Shown one piece after another: positions 15,450 through 22,714 of a stretch of 45,140 bases of DNA. Location: NCBI RefSeq assembly GCF_000317595.1, contig NZ_AEJC01000551.1:1-45140 (forward strand), written 5' to 3'. Source of the stretch: Streptomyces ipomoeae 91-03. GTDB lineage: Bacteria > Actinomycetota > Actinomycetes > Streptomycetales > Streptomycetaceae. The first letter of the stretch is position 1. The number at the start of each line of letters is the position of its first letter. A model generated the notes under the pieces. It had not been told where the DNA came from, made no database searches, and saw only the letters and a program-made list of their open reading frames with translations. Position numbers and translations under genes: made by a program.

Positions 15450-16655
15450 CTACAGGACGGCGTCCAGCCATGTGAGGACGTCGTCCTGCACGGGTGCGGT
15501 GAACACATGGCCGAGGTCCGGCCGGATACGGGTGTGCAACCGCTCCCCGGCGTGACATGAGCGCCAGACGGCGCGCAGCTTCTCGTACGCGACCCGGACG
15601 CCCTCCGTGGGGAAGAGGGGGTCCTGGCCGCCGTGGAGGAAGAACATCGGCTTGGGGGCGCCGATGCTCGCCACGTCGGGGAAGTCGAGGTACCGGGCGA
15701 GCCCGGGGTGGAGCATGTAGTACGAGGACTGGCCGCGCAGGATGTTGTTGCCGGGGACCATGACCTCCTTGAGCCCGGTCATCCAGCACACGCTCGCGGC
15801 AGCCGCGATGTCGTCGCTGAGCGCGGCCGTCTGCCAGGCCCGGAACGCGCCCATGGAGAACCCGACGGCCGCGACCCGGTGCCGGTCCACCCGGTCGAGC
15901 CCCGCCAGGAACCCGGCCGCGCGCACGTCCTCCCTGGCCATGAGCCCCGCGAGCGACGAGCCCAGGTTGAAGAGGTTGCCGGCGAGGGCCTGCTGCTGGT
16001 CGTACGCGACCGGCCCCCGGTCGCCCCAGCCGAGCGCGTCCACGACGAGGACGACGTATCCCCGCCGGGCCAGTTCGTCGCCGACGAACCGCCCGCTGAA
16101 GTACCGGTCGGCCCAGGCCTGCGCGGAGGCGAGCCGGGTGTCGTCGTACCAGGGCCTGACCAGTTTCTCCTTCCCGATGTCGAACTTGGCGCCGTGGTCG
16201 TGCAGCAGGAGGACGGCCGGGAAGGGGCCGTCGCCGTGCGGGGTGAGGAGGGCCGCCCGGACGCGGCCGTACCGGGTGAGGGAGAAGGTGACCAACTCGC
16301 GTGTGAAGCCGTCGCCTTCGGTGCGCTGCTCGCCGAAGACCGGGGCGTACGGGGTGTCGTCCCGCGCGACGAACAGATGCTCCTCGACCTTCGCCCGTGC
16401 GACCCGCCGCCAGCCGCGGAAGTCCCGGATGGGCGAGGTGCCCCAGGCGAGCGGGAAGCGGAGCTCTTCCTTGAGGAGCGGGTGGAAGTCGGGGAGAGTG
16501 CCTTCCAGAGGGGCCGCCTCGGCGGCCCCCGCCCCCGTCCCCGCTCCCGTGAACAGGGCCGCCGCCCCCGCGCCCACCACGAAGGCGCGGCGCCCGACCC
16601 GGTCCCGGGCATCCGACGGTTCATCGGCGCGGGCCGCCGGGTCACGGGCAGCCAT
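15450..16655 (-). CDS. Secreted alpha/beta hydrolase, probable pectin-linked (acetyl)esterase
   Basis: 401 residues. An N-terminal export signal includes GRRAFVVGAGAAALFTG, with cleavage near residue 48. The alpha/beta hydrolase triad is S267 (GFSMGA), D345 (GGQDPLF) and H383 (LGHVF), with a conserved VLLLHDHGAKFDIGKEK stretch. It resembles the dienelactone-hydrolase/Abhydrolase_7 and acetylxylan-esterase type group. The start overlaps the 3' end of the pectinesterase gene by 14 bp, so it is the last gene of the long minus-strand run. Deacetylation or de-esterification of pectic or xylan oligomers is inferred from context only. Confidence 0.75.
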   Translation of the reverse strand: MAARDPAARADEPSDARDRVGRRAFVVGAGAAALFTGAGTGAGAAEAAPLEGTLPDFHPLLKEELRFPLAWGTSPIRDFRGWRRVARAKVEEHLFVARDDTPYAPVFGEQRTEGDGFTRELVTFSLTRYGRVRAALLTPHGDGPFPAVLLLHDHGAKFDIGKEKLVRPWYDDTRLASAQAWADRYFSGRFVGDELARRGYVVLVVDALGWGDRGPVAYDQQQALAGNLFNLGSSLAGLMAREDVRAAGFLAGLDRVDRHRVAAVGFSMGAFRAWQTAALSDDIAAAASVCWMTGLKEVMVPGNNILRGQSSYYMLHPGLARYLDFPDVASIGAPKPMFFLHGGQDPLFPTEGVRVAYEKLRAVWRSCHAGERLHTRIRPDLGHVFTAPVQDDVLTWLDAVL

Positions 16656-17670
16656 CGGGCCTCCAGTCCCGTAGGTACGTCCGCCGTGTGTGCGTCTCCG
16701 CCTCGGCCGCCGTGAGCTGGGGCCGGTTCTCCGGTACCGAGATCACCGCGCCGGGCCCGGAGTTGGCGTACTCGCGGAAGCGCATGGTCTGCCACGGGTA
16801 GGCGTCCCGCATGTTGGTGTAGGGGGTGACGGCGTCGATCCCGGCGCCGAGGCGGGTCTCGCGCACGGTCAGCATGGGCCAGGCGGTGGTCTCGTAGCTC
16901 GGCACCCAGGGCCGCGCGATCTTGTACGCGCCGTCCTCGGCCCCGGAGGTGATCCGGCCCCGGAGGGCGAGGAAGCCGTACGGATTGGCGCGGGCGGTCG
17001 ACGGCGCGAAGACCATGCCCTTGGGGGTGAAGGCCACGTCCCGCTGGAGGGTGTGGAAGCGGCACCCCTCGAAGACGGCCGTGGCGCGCCCGAAGACGAA
17101 GTCCACGTCGCCCTCGATGTAGCAGTCCCGGTAGTACTGCCGGTCGAAGGCGGTCAGCGCGGTGGTGTCCGCGAAGAGCGTGTCCTGGTGGGCCAGCAGC
17201 CGTACGCGCTCGAAGTGCGACCGGTCGCCGGTGATGTACGCGGCGACGGCCTGGGTCCCCGTGATGTCGGGGTGGTCGGCGCGCAGCCAGTCGTTGGCGA
17301 TGGTGAGGTCGCGTACGGTCAGCCCGGGCGCCGCCGAGGTGAAGGTGGCGGAGCCCGCGGTGCCGTATGTACCGCCCTCGGGCCGGGGTGTGCCGTTGGC
17401 GCGGTCGAAGACGATGACGGCGGCGCGCGGATCGCGGGACGCGCCGCGCAGGGTCAACTCCCCTTTGTCGGCAGGGATGTCGACGACCTCGCGATACGTC
17501 CCGGGGTGTACGACGATCGTCCACCCCGGGCCGTCCACGGCGTCCACGGCCGCCTGGACGGAGCCGCCGGGCCGGACGTGCAGGACCCGGCGGGTGTGGG
17601 CCGTCGCGGGGGTCGCGCCGGCGGCCATCAGGCCGCCGGCGATCCCGCTGAGCAGCGTGCGCCGACGCAT
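16642..17670 (-). CDS. Secreted pectinesterase, CE8
   Basis: 342 residues. A short signal peptide (MRRRTLLSGIAGGLMAAG) is followed by a CE8 beta-helix. Catalytic residues by analogy with Dickeya PemA are D163 (AHQDTLF), D190 (EGDVDFVFG) and R253 (IARPWVP); HPGTYRE and GTQAV are also present. It removes methyl esters from homogalacturonan, which exposes sites for pectate lyases. ATG 17670 starts 1 bp after the stop of the upstream CE8 gene and is preceded by GGAAGGGA. The usual GRPW motif reads ARPW here and in its neighbour. Confidence 0.9.
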   Translation of the reverse strand: MRRRTLLSGIAGGLMAAGATPATAHTRRVLHVRPGGSVQAAVDAVDGPGWTIVVHPGTYREVVDIPADKGELTLRGASRDPRAAVIVFDRANGTPRPEGGTYGTAGSATFTSAAPGLTVRDLTIANDWLRADHPDITGTQAVAAYITGDRSHFERVRLLAHQDTLFADTTALTAFDRQYYRDCYIEGDVDFVFGRATAVFEGCRFHTLQRDVAFTPKGMVFAPSTARANPYGFLALRGRITSGAEDGAYKIARPWVPSYETTAWPMLTVRETRLGAGIDAVTPYTNMRDAYPWQTMRFREYANSGPGAVISVPENRPQLTAAEAETHTRRTYLRDWRPDGCP

Positions 17671-17671
17671 C

Positions 17672-18790
17672 TCAGCATCCCTTCCACGGGGTCCAGTCAC
17701 CGAGGTAGGCCTCGCGGGTGGCCGACTCGGCCTGTTCGTCGGTCAGTTGGGGCCGGTTCTCGGGGACGGGGACGAGGGCCCCCGGCCCGGTGTTGCGGTA
17801 CTCGGCGAACCGCTGGTTCTGCCAGGGGAAGCTCGCCGACATGTTGGTGTACGGCTCGACCGCGTCGATCCCGGCGCCGAGGCGGGTCTCGCGCACGGTC
17901 AGCATGGGTCGGGCGGTGGTGTCGGAGCTGGGCACCCAGGGGCGGGCCAGCTTGTAGTAGCCGTCCGGGGCCTCGCTGGTGACCCGGCTGCCGGTGACCA
18001 GGTAGCCGAGCGGGTTGGCGCCCGCGGTGGAGGGCGCGAAGACGAAGCCGTAGGGCGCGGCGGCGAGGTCGGTGCGGTTCAGGGTGCGGAAGTGGCAGCG
18101 CTCGTAGACGGCGGTGGCCCGCCCGAAGACGAAGTCCACATCACCCTCGACATAGCAGTCCCGGTAGTACTGCCGGGCGAAGGTGGTGAGGGCCATGGAG
18201 TCGGCGTACAGGGTGTCCTGGTGCCCGAGGAACCGGCACCGGTGGAAGGCGGAACGGTCCCCCTGCACCTTGATGGCGACGGCCTGGGTGCCGGTGATCT
18301 CGGGATGGTCGGCGCGCAGCCAGTCGTTGGCGAAGGTGATGTCCCGGGCGGTGAAGCCGTCGGCCTGCACCAGCGTGGTGGCCGACCCGGTGGTGCCGTA
18401 TGTGCCGCCGCCCGGCTTGGGGGTGCCGGCCGCGTTGTCGTAGACGACCACGACGTCACGCGCGTCGCCCGAGGCCCCGATCCAGGTCATCTCCGTACGG
18501 GCGACGCTCACGGCGACCGTCTCCCGGTAGACGCCGGGCGCGATGACGAGGGTGTACCCACTACCGCTCGCGGCGGTCACGGCGGCCTGGACGGTGGTGA
18601 AGTCACCGGCGCCGCGCGGGTCCACGTACAGGGTCCGCTCGGTGAGCCGGGCGGCCGGGGACCCGTACCGTCCGAAGGGAGACCGACCGTGCCCGGCATG
18701 GGCGGGCGAACCGGCCCCGAGGGCGACCGCCGCCCCCACACTCGCGACGACGAACGACCGTCTGCTGACCCCTGATGGCAACCCTCTCAT
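17672..18790 (-). CDS. Secreted pectinesterase, CE8 (tandem paralogue)
   Basis: 372 residues with a signal peptide (SRRSFVVASVGAAVALGAG, cleavage near 32) and a CE8 fold. Catalytic set: D192 (GHQDTLY), D219 (EGDVDFVFG) and R283 (LARPWVP). It is clearly a tandem duplicate of the next gene (shared ANDWLRADHP, RQYYRDCY, TRLGAGIDAV). ATG 18790 overlaps the stop of the PL1 gene in a TGATG, so translation is coupled; in-frame codons upstream belong to the PL1 gene in another frame. Confidence 0.9.
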   Translation of the reverse strand: MRGLPSGVSRRSFVVASVGAAVALGAGSPAHAGHGRSPFGRYGSPAARLTERTLYVDPRGAGDFTTVQAAVTAASGSGYTLVIAPGVYRETVAVSVARTEMTWIGASGDARDVVVVYDNAAGTPKPGGGTYGTTGSATTLVQADGFTARDITFANDWLRADHPEITGTQAVAIKVQGDRSAFHRCRFLGHQDTLYADSMALTTFARQYYRDCYVEGDVDFVFGRATAVYERCHFRTLNRTDLAAAPYGFVFAPSTAGANPLGYLVTGSRVTSEAPDGYYKLARPWVPSSDTTARPMLTVRETRLGAGIDAVEPYTNMSASFPWQNQRFAEYRNTGPGALVPVPENRPQLTDEQAESATREAYLGDWTPWKGC

Positions 18791-20097
18791 CAGCAGACCT
18801 TTCCGACACCGGCGTGAGCCTTGACGATGCCCGGCACGGCACGCGGCGAGTCGACCTTGGGCCGCAGGGTGGGCGTCCACCCGGCGCCGGACTGCAGGGT
18901 CTCCGCGGGGATCTCGGCGTTGTGGACGGCGATGAGGTCGGTGAGCTTCCCGTTGACGTAGTTGTTCTCGGCGGTCAGCGGGGACTCGTTCCACTTCTTC
19001 AGGACCTTGCCGACCTTGGCGCCGGCCGGCAGCGAGATGGCGTTGTCGCTGGCGTACAGCTGCGAGGAGATGCCGACACCGAAGATGTAGTAGTCGGACT
19101 TCTGCTCCTCGGTCACCACGTAGTGGTTGTTGTAGACGTCGACCTGTCCGAACCGCACGCGCGGGGAGCGCTGGAGGATCCCCTCGAAGCGGTTGTGGTG
19201 CATGGTGACCTTGAGCTTGCCGGCGTCGATGGCGGCGAGACCGTCACCGTTCCCGATCAGCATGTTCTTGTCGTGGTTCTCGTAGCGGTTCCAGGACACG
19301 GTCACGTAGTTGGCGCCGCGCACGATGTCCGTCAGCCCGTCGTGCTGCTGGAAGACCTTGCCGAAGTAGACCGGCCGCTCGCTGTCGGGGTAGCGCCCGT
19401 CGGTGAACGTGTTGTGGTCGAGCCACACATGGTCGCTGCCGTAGACGACCACGGTGTCGTACTCGGAGTTCCAGTTGCCGGTGTGGTTGTCGTCGGTCGG
19501 GTCCCACTTGGGGAAGCAGTCGAGCGGAGCCTCGATGGTGAGGTTGCGCATGATGACGTTCGAGACGCCCTTGATCTGGATGCTGCCGCCGAGGATGCCG
19601 GATTTCTTGCCTACGCCGATGATGGTGGTGTTGCTGGGGATGTTGGCCTTGATCTCGGTGTCCTGCTTGGCCGCGGACGCGACCCGCGCGTCCTCCTGCG
19701 GACCCTTGGCGACCTCGTCGTTGCCGTAGACGGCCGGGTCGTAGTCCTTGAGGTACTGCTGGAGGTCGTAGCCGCCGGTGACGAAGGCCTCGCAGCCCTG
19801 GGAGACGGCGTCGATCATGCCCTTGACCTTGATGATCTTCGGCGCGTCTCCGCCGTCCTTCAGCGCGGCCTTGAACTCCGCCCAGGTGGTGACGGTGTAG
19901 ACGTGCTCGGCGTCGGCCGCCGAGCCACCCGTGGTTCCGCCCTCCGCGGAGCCCCAGCCGTCACCGGCGCCGAGCACCTGACGACCGAGGTCGCGCGGCT
20001 GGGCGTGAGCGACGCCGGTACCGGTGACACCGAGGACGAGGGCGGTGCAGCCAAGAACGGATGTCATGACATGGGCATGCCAAAGAGAGCTACGCAT
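18790..20097 (-). CDS. Secreted pectate lyase, PL1
   Basis: 435 residues with a signal peptide to about 32 (GVAHA-Q). The PL1 beta-helix has GWGSAEGGTTGG, SDHVWLDHNTF (about 222-231) and R310-S-P-R-V-R-F-G, which holds the catalytic arginines. It cleaves polygalacturonate by calcium-dependent beta-elimination. ATG 20097 has AAAGGA 11 bases upstream, and that site is within a small hairpin. It is followed without a gap by two CE8 genes, a natural de-esterify-then-cleave set. Confidence 0.92.
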   Translation of the reverse strand: MRSSLWHAHVMTSVLGCTALVLGVTGTGVAHAQPRDLGRQVLGAGDGWGSAEGGTTGGSAADAEHVYTVTTWAEFKAALKDGGDAPKIIKVKGMIDAVSQGCEAFVTGGYDLQQYLKDYDPAVYGNDEVAKGPQEDARVASAAKQDTEIKANIPSNTTIIGVGKKSGILGGSIQIKGVSNVIMRNLTIEAPLDCFPKWDPTDDNHTGNWNSEYDTVVVYGSDHVWLDHNTFTDGRYPDSERPVYFGKVFQQHDGLTDIVRGANYVTVSWNRYENHDKNMLIGNGDGLAAIDAGKLKVTMHHNRFEGILQRSPRVRFGQVDVYNNHYVVTEEQKSDYYIFGVGISSQLYASDNAISLPAGAKVGKVLKKWNESPLTAENNYVNGKLTDLIAVHNAEIPAETLQSGAGWTPTLRPKVDSPRAVPGIVKAHAGVGKVC

Positions 20098-20101
20098 GGG
20101 T

Positions 20102-20121
20102 GAAAGGGTTCCTTTCAAAGG
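20102..20121 (-). promoter_or_regulatory. Ribosome-binding-site hairpin of the PL1 gene
   Basis: On the minus strand the Shine-Dalgarno AAAGGA lies in GAAAGG-AAC-CCTTTC, a perfect 6-bp stem with a 3-nt loop (20102-20116). It can alternatively pair with an upstream CCTTT (to 20121). Either fold would mask the ribosome-binding site. Confidence 0.45.
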
Positions 20122-20148
20122 AAGGGGGAGGGGAGCGCCCCTTTCAGG

Positions 20149-20188
20149 ACGCGGGGCTGAGCCGAGACTGGGGGGGGAGCGACCAGCC
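20149..20188. repeat. Remnant of the dispersed GC-rich repeat
   Basis: ACGCGGGGCTGAGCCGAGA, a run of G, then GAGCGACCAGCC matches the two ends of the larger copies at 10.4 and 21.1 kb, with the middle missing. Confidence 0.6.
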
Positions 20189-20231
20189 GCATACGGCTCG
20201 CGGTGTGAAAACGGGCTCAGAGCGAAAGCGG

Positions 20232-21023
20232 CTACGCCTCGGGCCACGTGATCCAGGACTCGGGAATCGCCTCGTCCAACCGACGCACATCCCGCCGCGA
20301 GACGACCCGCCGCCGCAACAACTCGGTGGCGACCAGCCGGGCCACGGCGATCGCCCCCGGCGGGTTGAAGTGCGTGTTGTCCTGCTCGGTCTCGGTCCAG
20401 TTGAAGTACTTCTTGGTCTCCTCGACGCCGAGCCGCTGCCACAGGGCGATCGAGAGGGCCTGGATGTCGAGAAGAGCGACCTGCTCCTTCTCGGCGAGGG
20501 CCCGCATCGACGCCGGATAGTCACCGTGGGTCGGCTGAGCGACCCCGTCCGCGTCGAACTTTCTGCGCTCCACGGAGGTGGCGAGAACGGGCCGGGCACC
20601 CCGGGCCCGTGCCCCGTCGATGTACTGCCGCAGATAGTCCTGGTAGGTGGTCCAGGGCTCGGTGTACCGCGTGGGATCGGCGACCTTGGAGTCGTTGTGG
20701 CCGAACTGGATGAGGAGGAGGTCACCGGGCCGGATCGCGTCGAGGATGACGTCAAGTCGGCCCTCGTCGATGAAGCTCTTCGAACTCCGGCCGTTGACGG
20801 CATGGTTGGAGACGTTCAGCCCGGAGTGGAGGAAGAACGGGAGCGCCATCCCCCACCCGGTCTCGGGCGCGGCGGCGGCGTACTTCTGCGCGGCGGTGGA
20901 ATCACCGGCGATGTAGAGGGTGCGCTCACGACGCGGGACGGCGGACGCGGTCCCGGAGGCGGCGACTACGAGCGGTACAGCGGCAACAGCCGCGGTGGTG
21001 ACCTGTCTACGGGTGAGCGACAC
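20232..21023 (-). CDS. Secreted rhamnogalacturonan acetylesterase, CE12 (SGNH hydrolase)
   Basis: 263 residues with a signal peptide to about 28 (ASGTASA-V). SGNH blocks: nucleophile S42 (YIAGDSTAAQ), N78 within NGRSSKSF, N110 (QFGHND), and D215 and H218 (DNTHFNPPG). CE12 enzymes deacetylate rhamnogalacturonan I, which matches the PL4 lyase in this locus. The start is GTG at 21023, preceded by GAGAAAGGCACCCGCAC. Confidence 0.9.
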   Translation of the reverse strand: MSLTRRQVTTAAVAAVPLVVAASGTASAVPRRERTLYIAGDSTAAQKYAAAAPETGWGMALPFFLHSGLNVSNHAVNGRSSKSFIDEGRLDVILDAIRPGDLLLIQFGHNDSKVADPTRYTEPWTTYQDYLRQYIDGARARGARPVLATSVERRKFDADGVAQPTHGDYPASMRALAEKEQVALLDIQALSIALWQRLGVEETKKYFNWTETEQDNTHFNPPGAIAVARLVATELLRRRVVSRRDVRRLDEAIPESWITWPEA

Positions 21024-21094
21024 GTGCGGGTGCCTTTCTCAACAGGTGTAGGGGATATGACCGTGGTGCGGTGTCCTTCAGGAGGGGGTGGCAC

Positions 21095-21250
21095 CCCCGC
21101 GCCCCAAAGGGGCGCGGGGCTGTCTCGATGTGCGGCTCCGCCGCGATGGGGGTCCCTCCCGCTCATGGGGGTCCCTCCCGCTCGAGCGAAGTCGAGAGTG
21201 GGGGAGAAGCCGAGAGTGGGGGAGCGACCAGCCACAGCGGACCGGCAGTT
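21095..21250. repeat. Dispersed GC-rich Streptomyces repeat, copy B
   Basis: Begins with a perfect 11-bp stem (CCCCGCGCCCC / GGGGCGCGGGG, loop AAA, 21095-21119), then the same GATGTGCGGCTCCGCCGCG and GAGCGAAGTCGAGAGTGGGG modules as copy A. The block GGGGGTCCCTCCCGCTC and the block GAGAGTGGGGGAG are each duplicated inside it. It fills the 250-bp gap between CE12 and the binding-protein gene and may also terminate transcription. Confidence 0.8.
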
Positions 21251-21273
21251 TGAATTCGGCTCCTAGCGGAGCG

Positions 21274-22620
21274 TCATCCCTTCTGCTCGTTCCACTCCTT
21301 CTGCGCCTCGTTCAACTGGTCGGCCAGCGAGTTCAAGAAGTCCTCCGCACTCATCTGCCCGTCCATCACCTTCTGGAAGGCCGGCTCGTTGTCGGCCTTG
21401 GAGATGGTGTTCCAGTCCGGCAGGTAGTACGGCAGTTGCACGATCGTCGTGGAACCGTCGGTCAGCGCGGCGGCAGCCAACTTCGTGGGTTCGGCCTTCG
21501 AGATCCACGCGTCCTTCGCGGCCTCGTTGTTGGCCGGCACCTGTCCCGCCGACTCGTTGAACTTCGAGTTCTCCTCGTGCGACACGGCGAACTCAATGAA
21601 CTTCCAGGCCGCGTCCTTGTTCTTCGAACTCTTGAACATGCCGAGCCCGTCAACGGGGTTGGACACCTGGACCCGCTTGCCGGCGGAGCCGACCGGCTGC
21701 GGAATACCCCGGAACTTGTCGGTCCCGAACGCCTTCACATGGTCCTGGTACGACCCCAGGTTGTGGTTCAGCATTCCGATCGTGCCGGAGTCGAACTGCG
21801 CGACCATCTTGGTGAAGTCGTTGTTGAGATCGGCCGCCGGGGTGACCTTCTTGTAGAGGCCGACGTACTTCTCCAGGGCCGCCACGTTCTTCGGGTCGTT
21901 GACGGTGGTCTTCTCACCACTGGAGTCCCAGAACGAGGTGATGCCGGACTGCCCGTACATCGCGTCCAGCGCCTGGGCGATGGAACCGGCGCCACCGCGG
22001 ATGGTGTAGCCGAACTCGTTCTTGTCCTTGTCGGTGAGCTTCTCGGCGGCGTCGTAGAACTTGTCCCAGGTGGTCGGCGCGTCGAGGCCGGCCGCCTTGA
22101 ACAGGTCGGTGCGGTAGTAGAGGACGCCGTTGTTGGCGGAGGTCGGGATCGAGTACAGGGCGTCGCCACCGCCGGCGGACTTCAGCGACTCGACCATCGC
22201 CTCGTTCAGCTTGCCGTTGAGCGAGGACCCGGAGAGCCGGTCGTCCAGCGGCTCCAGCGCGCCCAGCGCGGCGAACCCGGCGGCCATGGCCGCGCCGACA
22301 CCGCCGACGTCGGGCAGCCCGCCGCCCTGGATGGCGGTGTCGACCTTGGACTGGTACTCGGTCGCGGCGATCCCGACGTACTCGACCTTGATGTCCGGGT
22401 TGGCCTTCTCGAAGTCGGCGATGATCTCCTTCCAGATGTCGGTGCGGACACCGCCGTTGTTGTCCCAGAAGACGATTTTGCCCTTGCCGCTGCCCTCGGA
22501 GCCCTTGTCGCCACCGGCGCCGCTGCCGTCGTCACCGCAGGCGGTGGCGGTCAGGGCGAGAACGGATCCCAGGGCGACGGCCACGGCGGCACGCCTGCTT
22601 CTGCGCTTGCTGATCTTCAT
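21274..22620 (-). CDS. Sugar ABC transporter substrate-binding lipoprotein
   Basis: 448 residues, family 1 extracellular solute-binding protein. The lipoprotein signal has a lipobox LTATAC (Cys28), then a Gly/Ser-rich tether and the mature IVFWDNNGGVRTDIW start. It is anchored outside the membrane and delivers oligosaccharide to permeases. It lies about 7 kb downstream of its probable partner permeases, with PL1, Gfo/Idh, DUF6807, GH43 and PL1-CE8 genes in between. The most likely ligand is a pectic oligosaccharide, by context. ATG 22620 follows AGAGAGAG. Confidence 0.88.
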   Translation of the reverse strand: MKISKRRSRRAAVAVALGSVLALTATACGDDGSGAGGDKGSEGSGKGKIVFWDNNGGVRTDIWKEIIADFEKANPDIKVEYVGIAATEYQSKVDTAIQGGGLPDVGGVGAAMAAGFAALGALEPLDDRLSGSSLNGKLNEAMVESLKSAGGGDALYSIPTSANNGVLYYRTDLFKAAGLDAPTTWDKFYDAAEKLTDKDKNEFGYTIRGGAGSIAQALDAMYGQSGITSFWDSSGEKTTVNDPKNVAALEKYVGLYKKVTPAADLNNDFTKMVAQFDSGTIGMLNHNLGSYQDHVKAFGTDKFRGIPQPVGSAGKRVQVSNPVDGLGMFKSSKNKDAAWKFIEFAVSHEENSKFNESAGQVPANNEAAKDAWISKAEPTKLAAAALTDGSTTIVQLPYYLPDWNTISKADNEPAFQKVMDGQMSAEDFLNSLADQLNEAQKEWNEQKG

Positions 22621-22714
22621 TGAACGGCTCTCTCTTCTGGATCCAACGAGGGTTATGAAGTTGTGGGGGGCTCACTCGGGGCCGCCGGGCGAACGGACCC
22701 GGCGACCGTGGACC

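Noticed and set aside
12100..15789. A 1229-codon open frame on the minus strand across the GH43 and PL9 genes
   Set aside because: It is antisense to one well-supported secreted enzyme and in the wrong frame for the other, with Arg/Pro/His-rich composition typical of GC-rich shadow frames.
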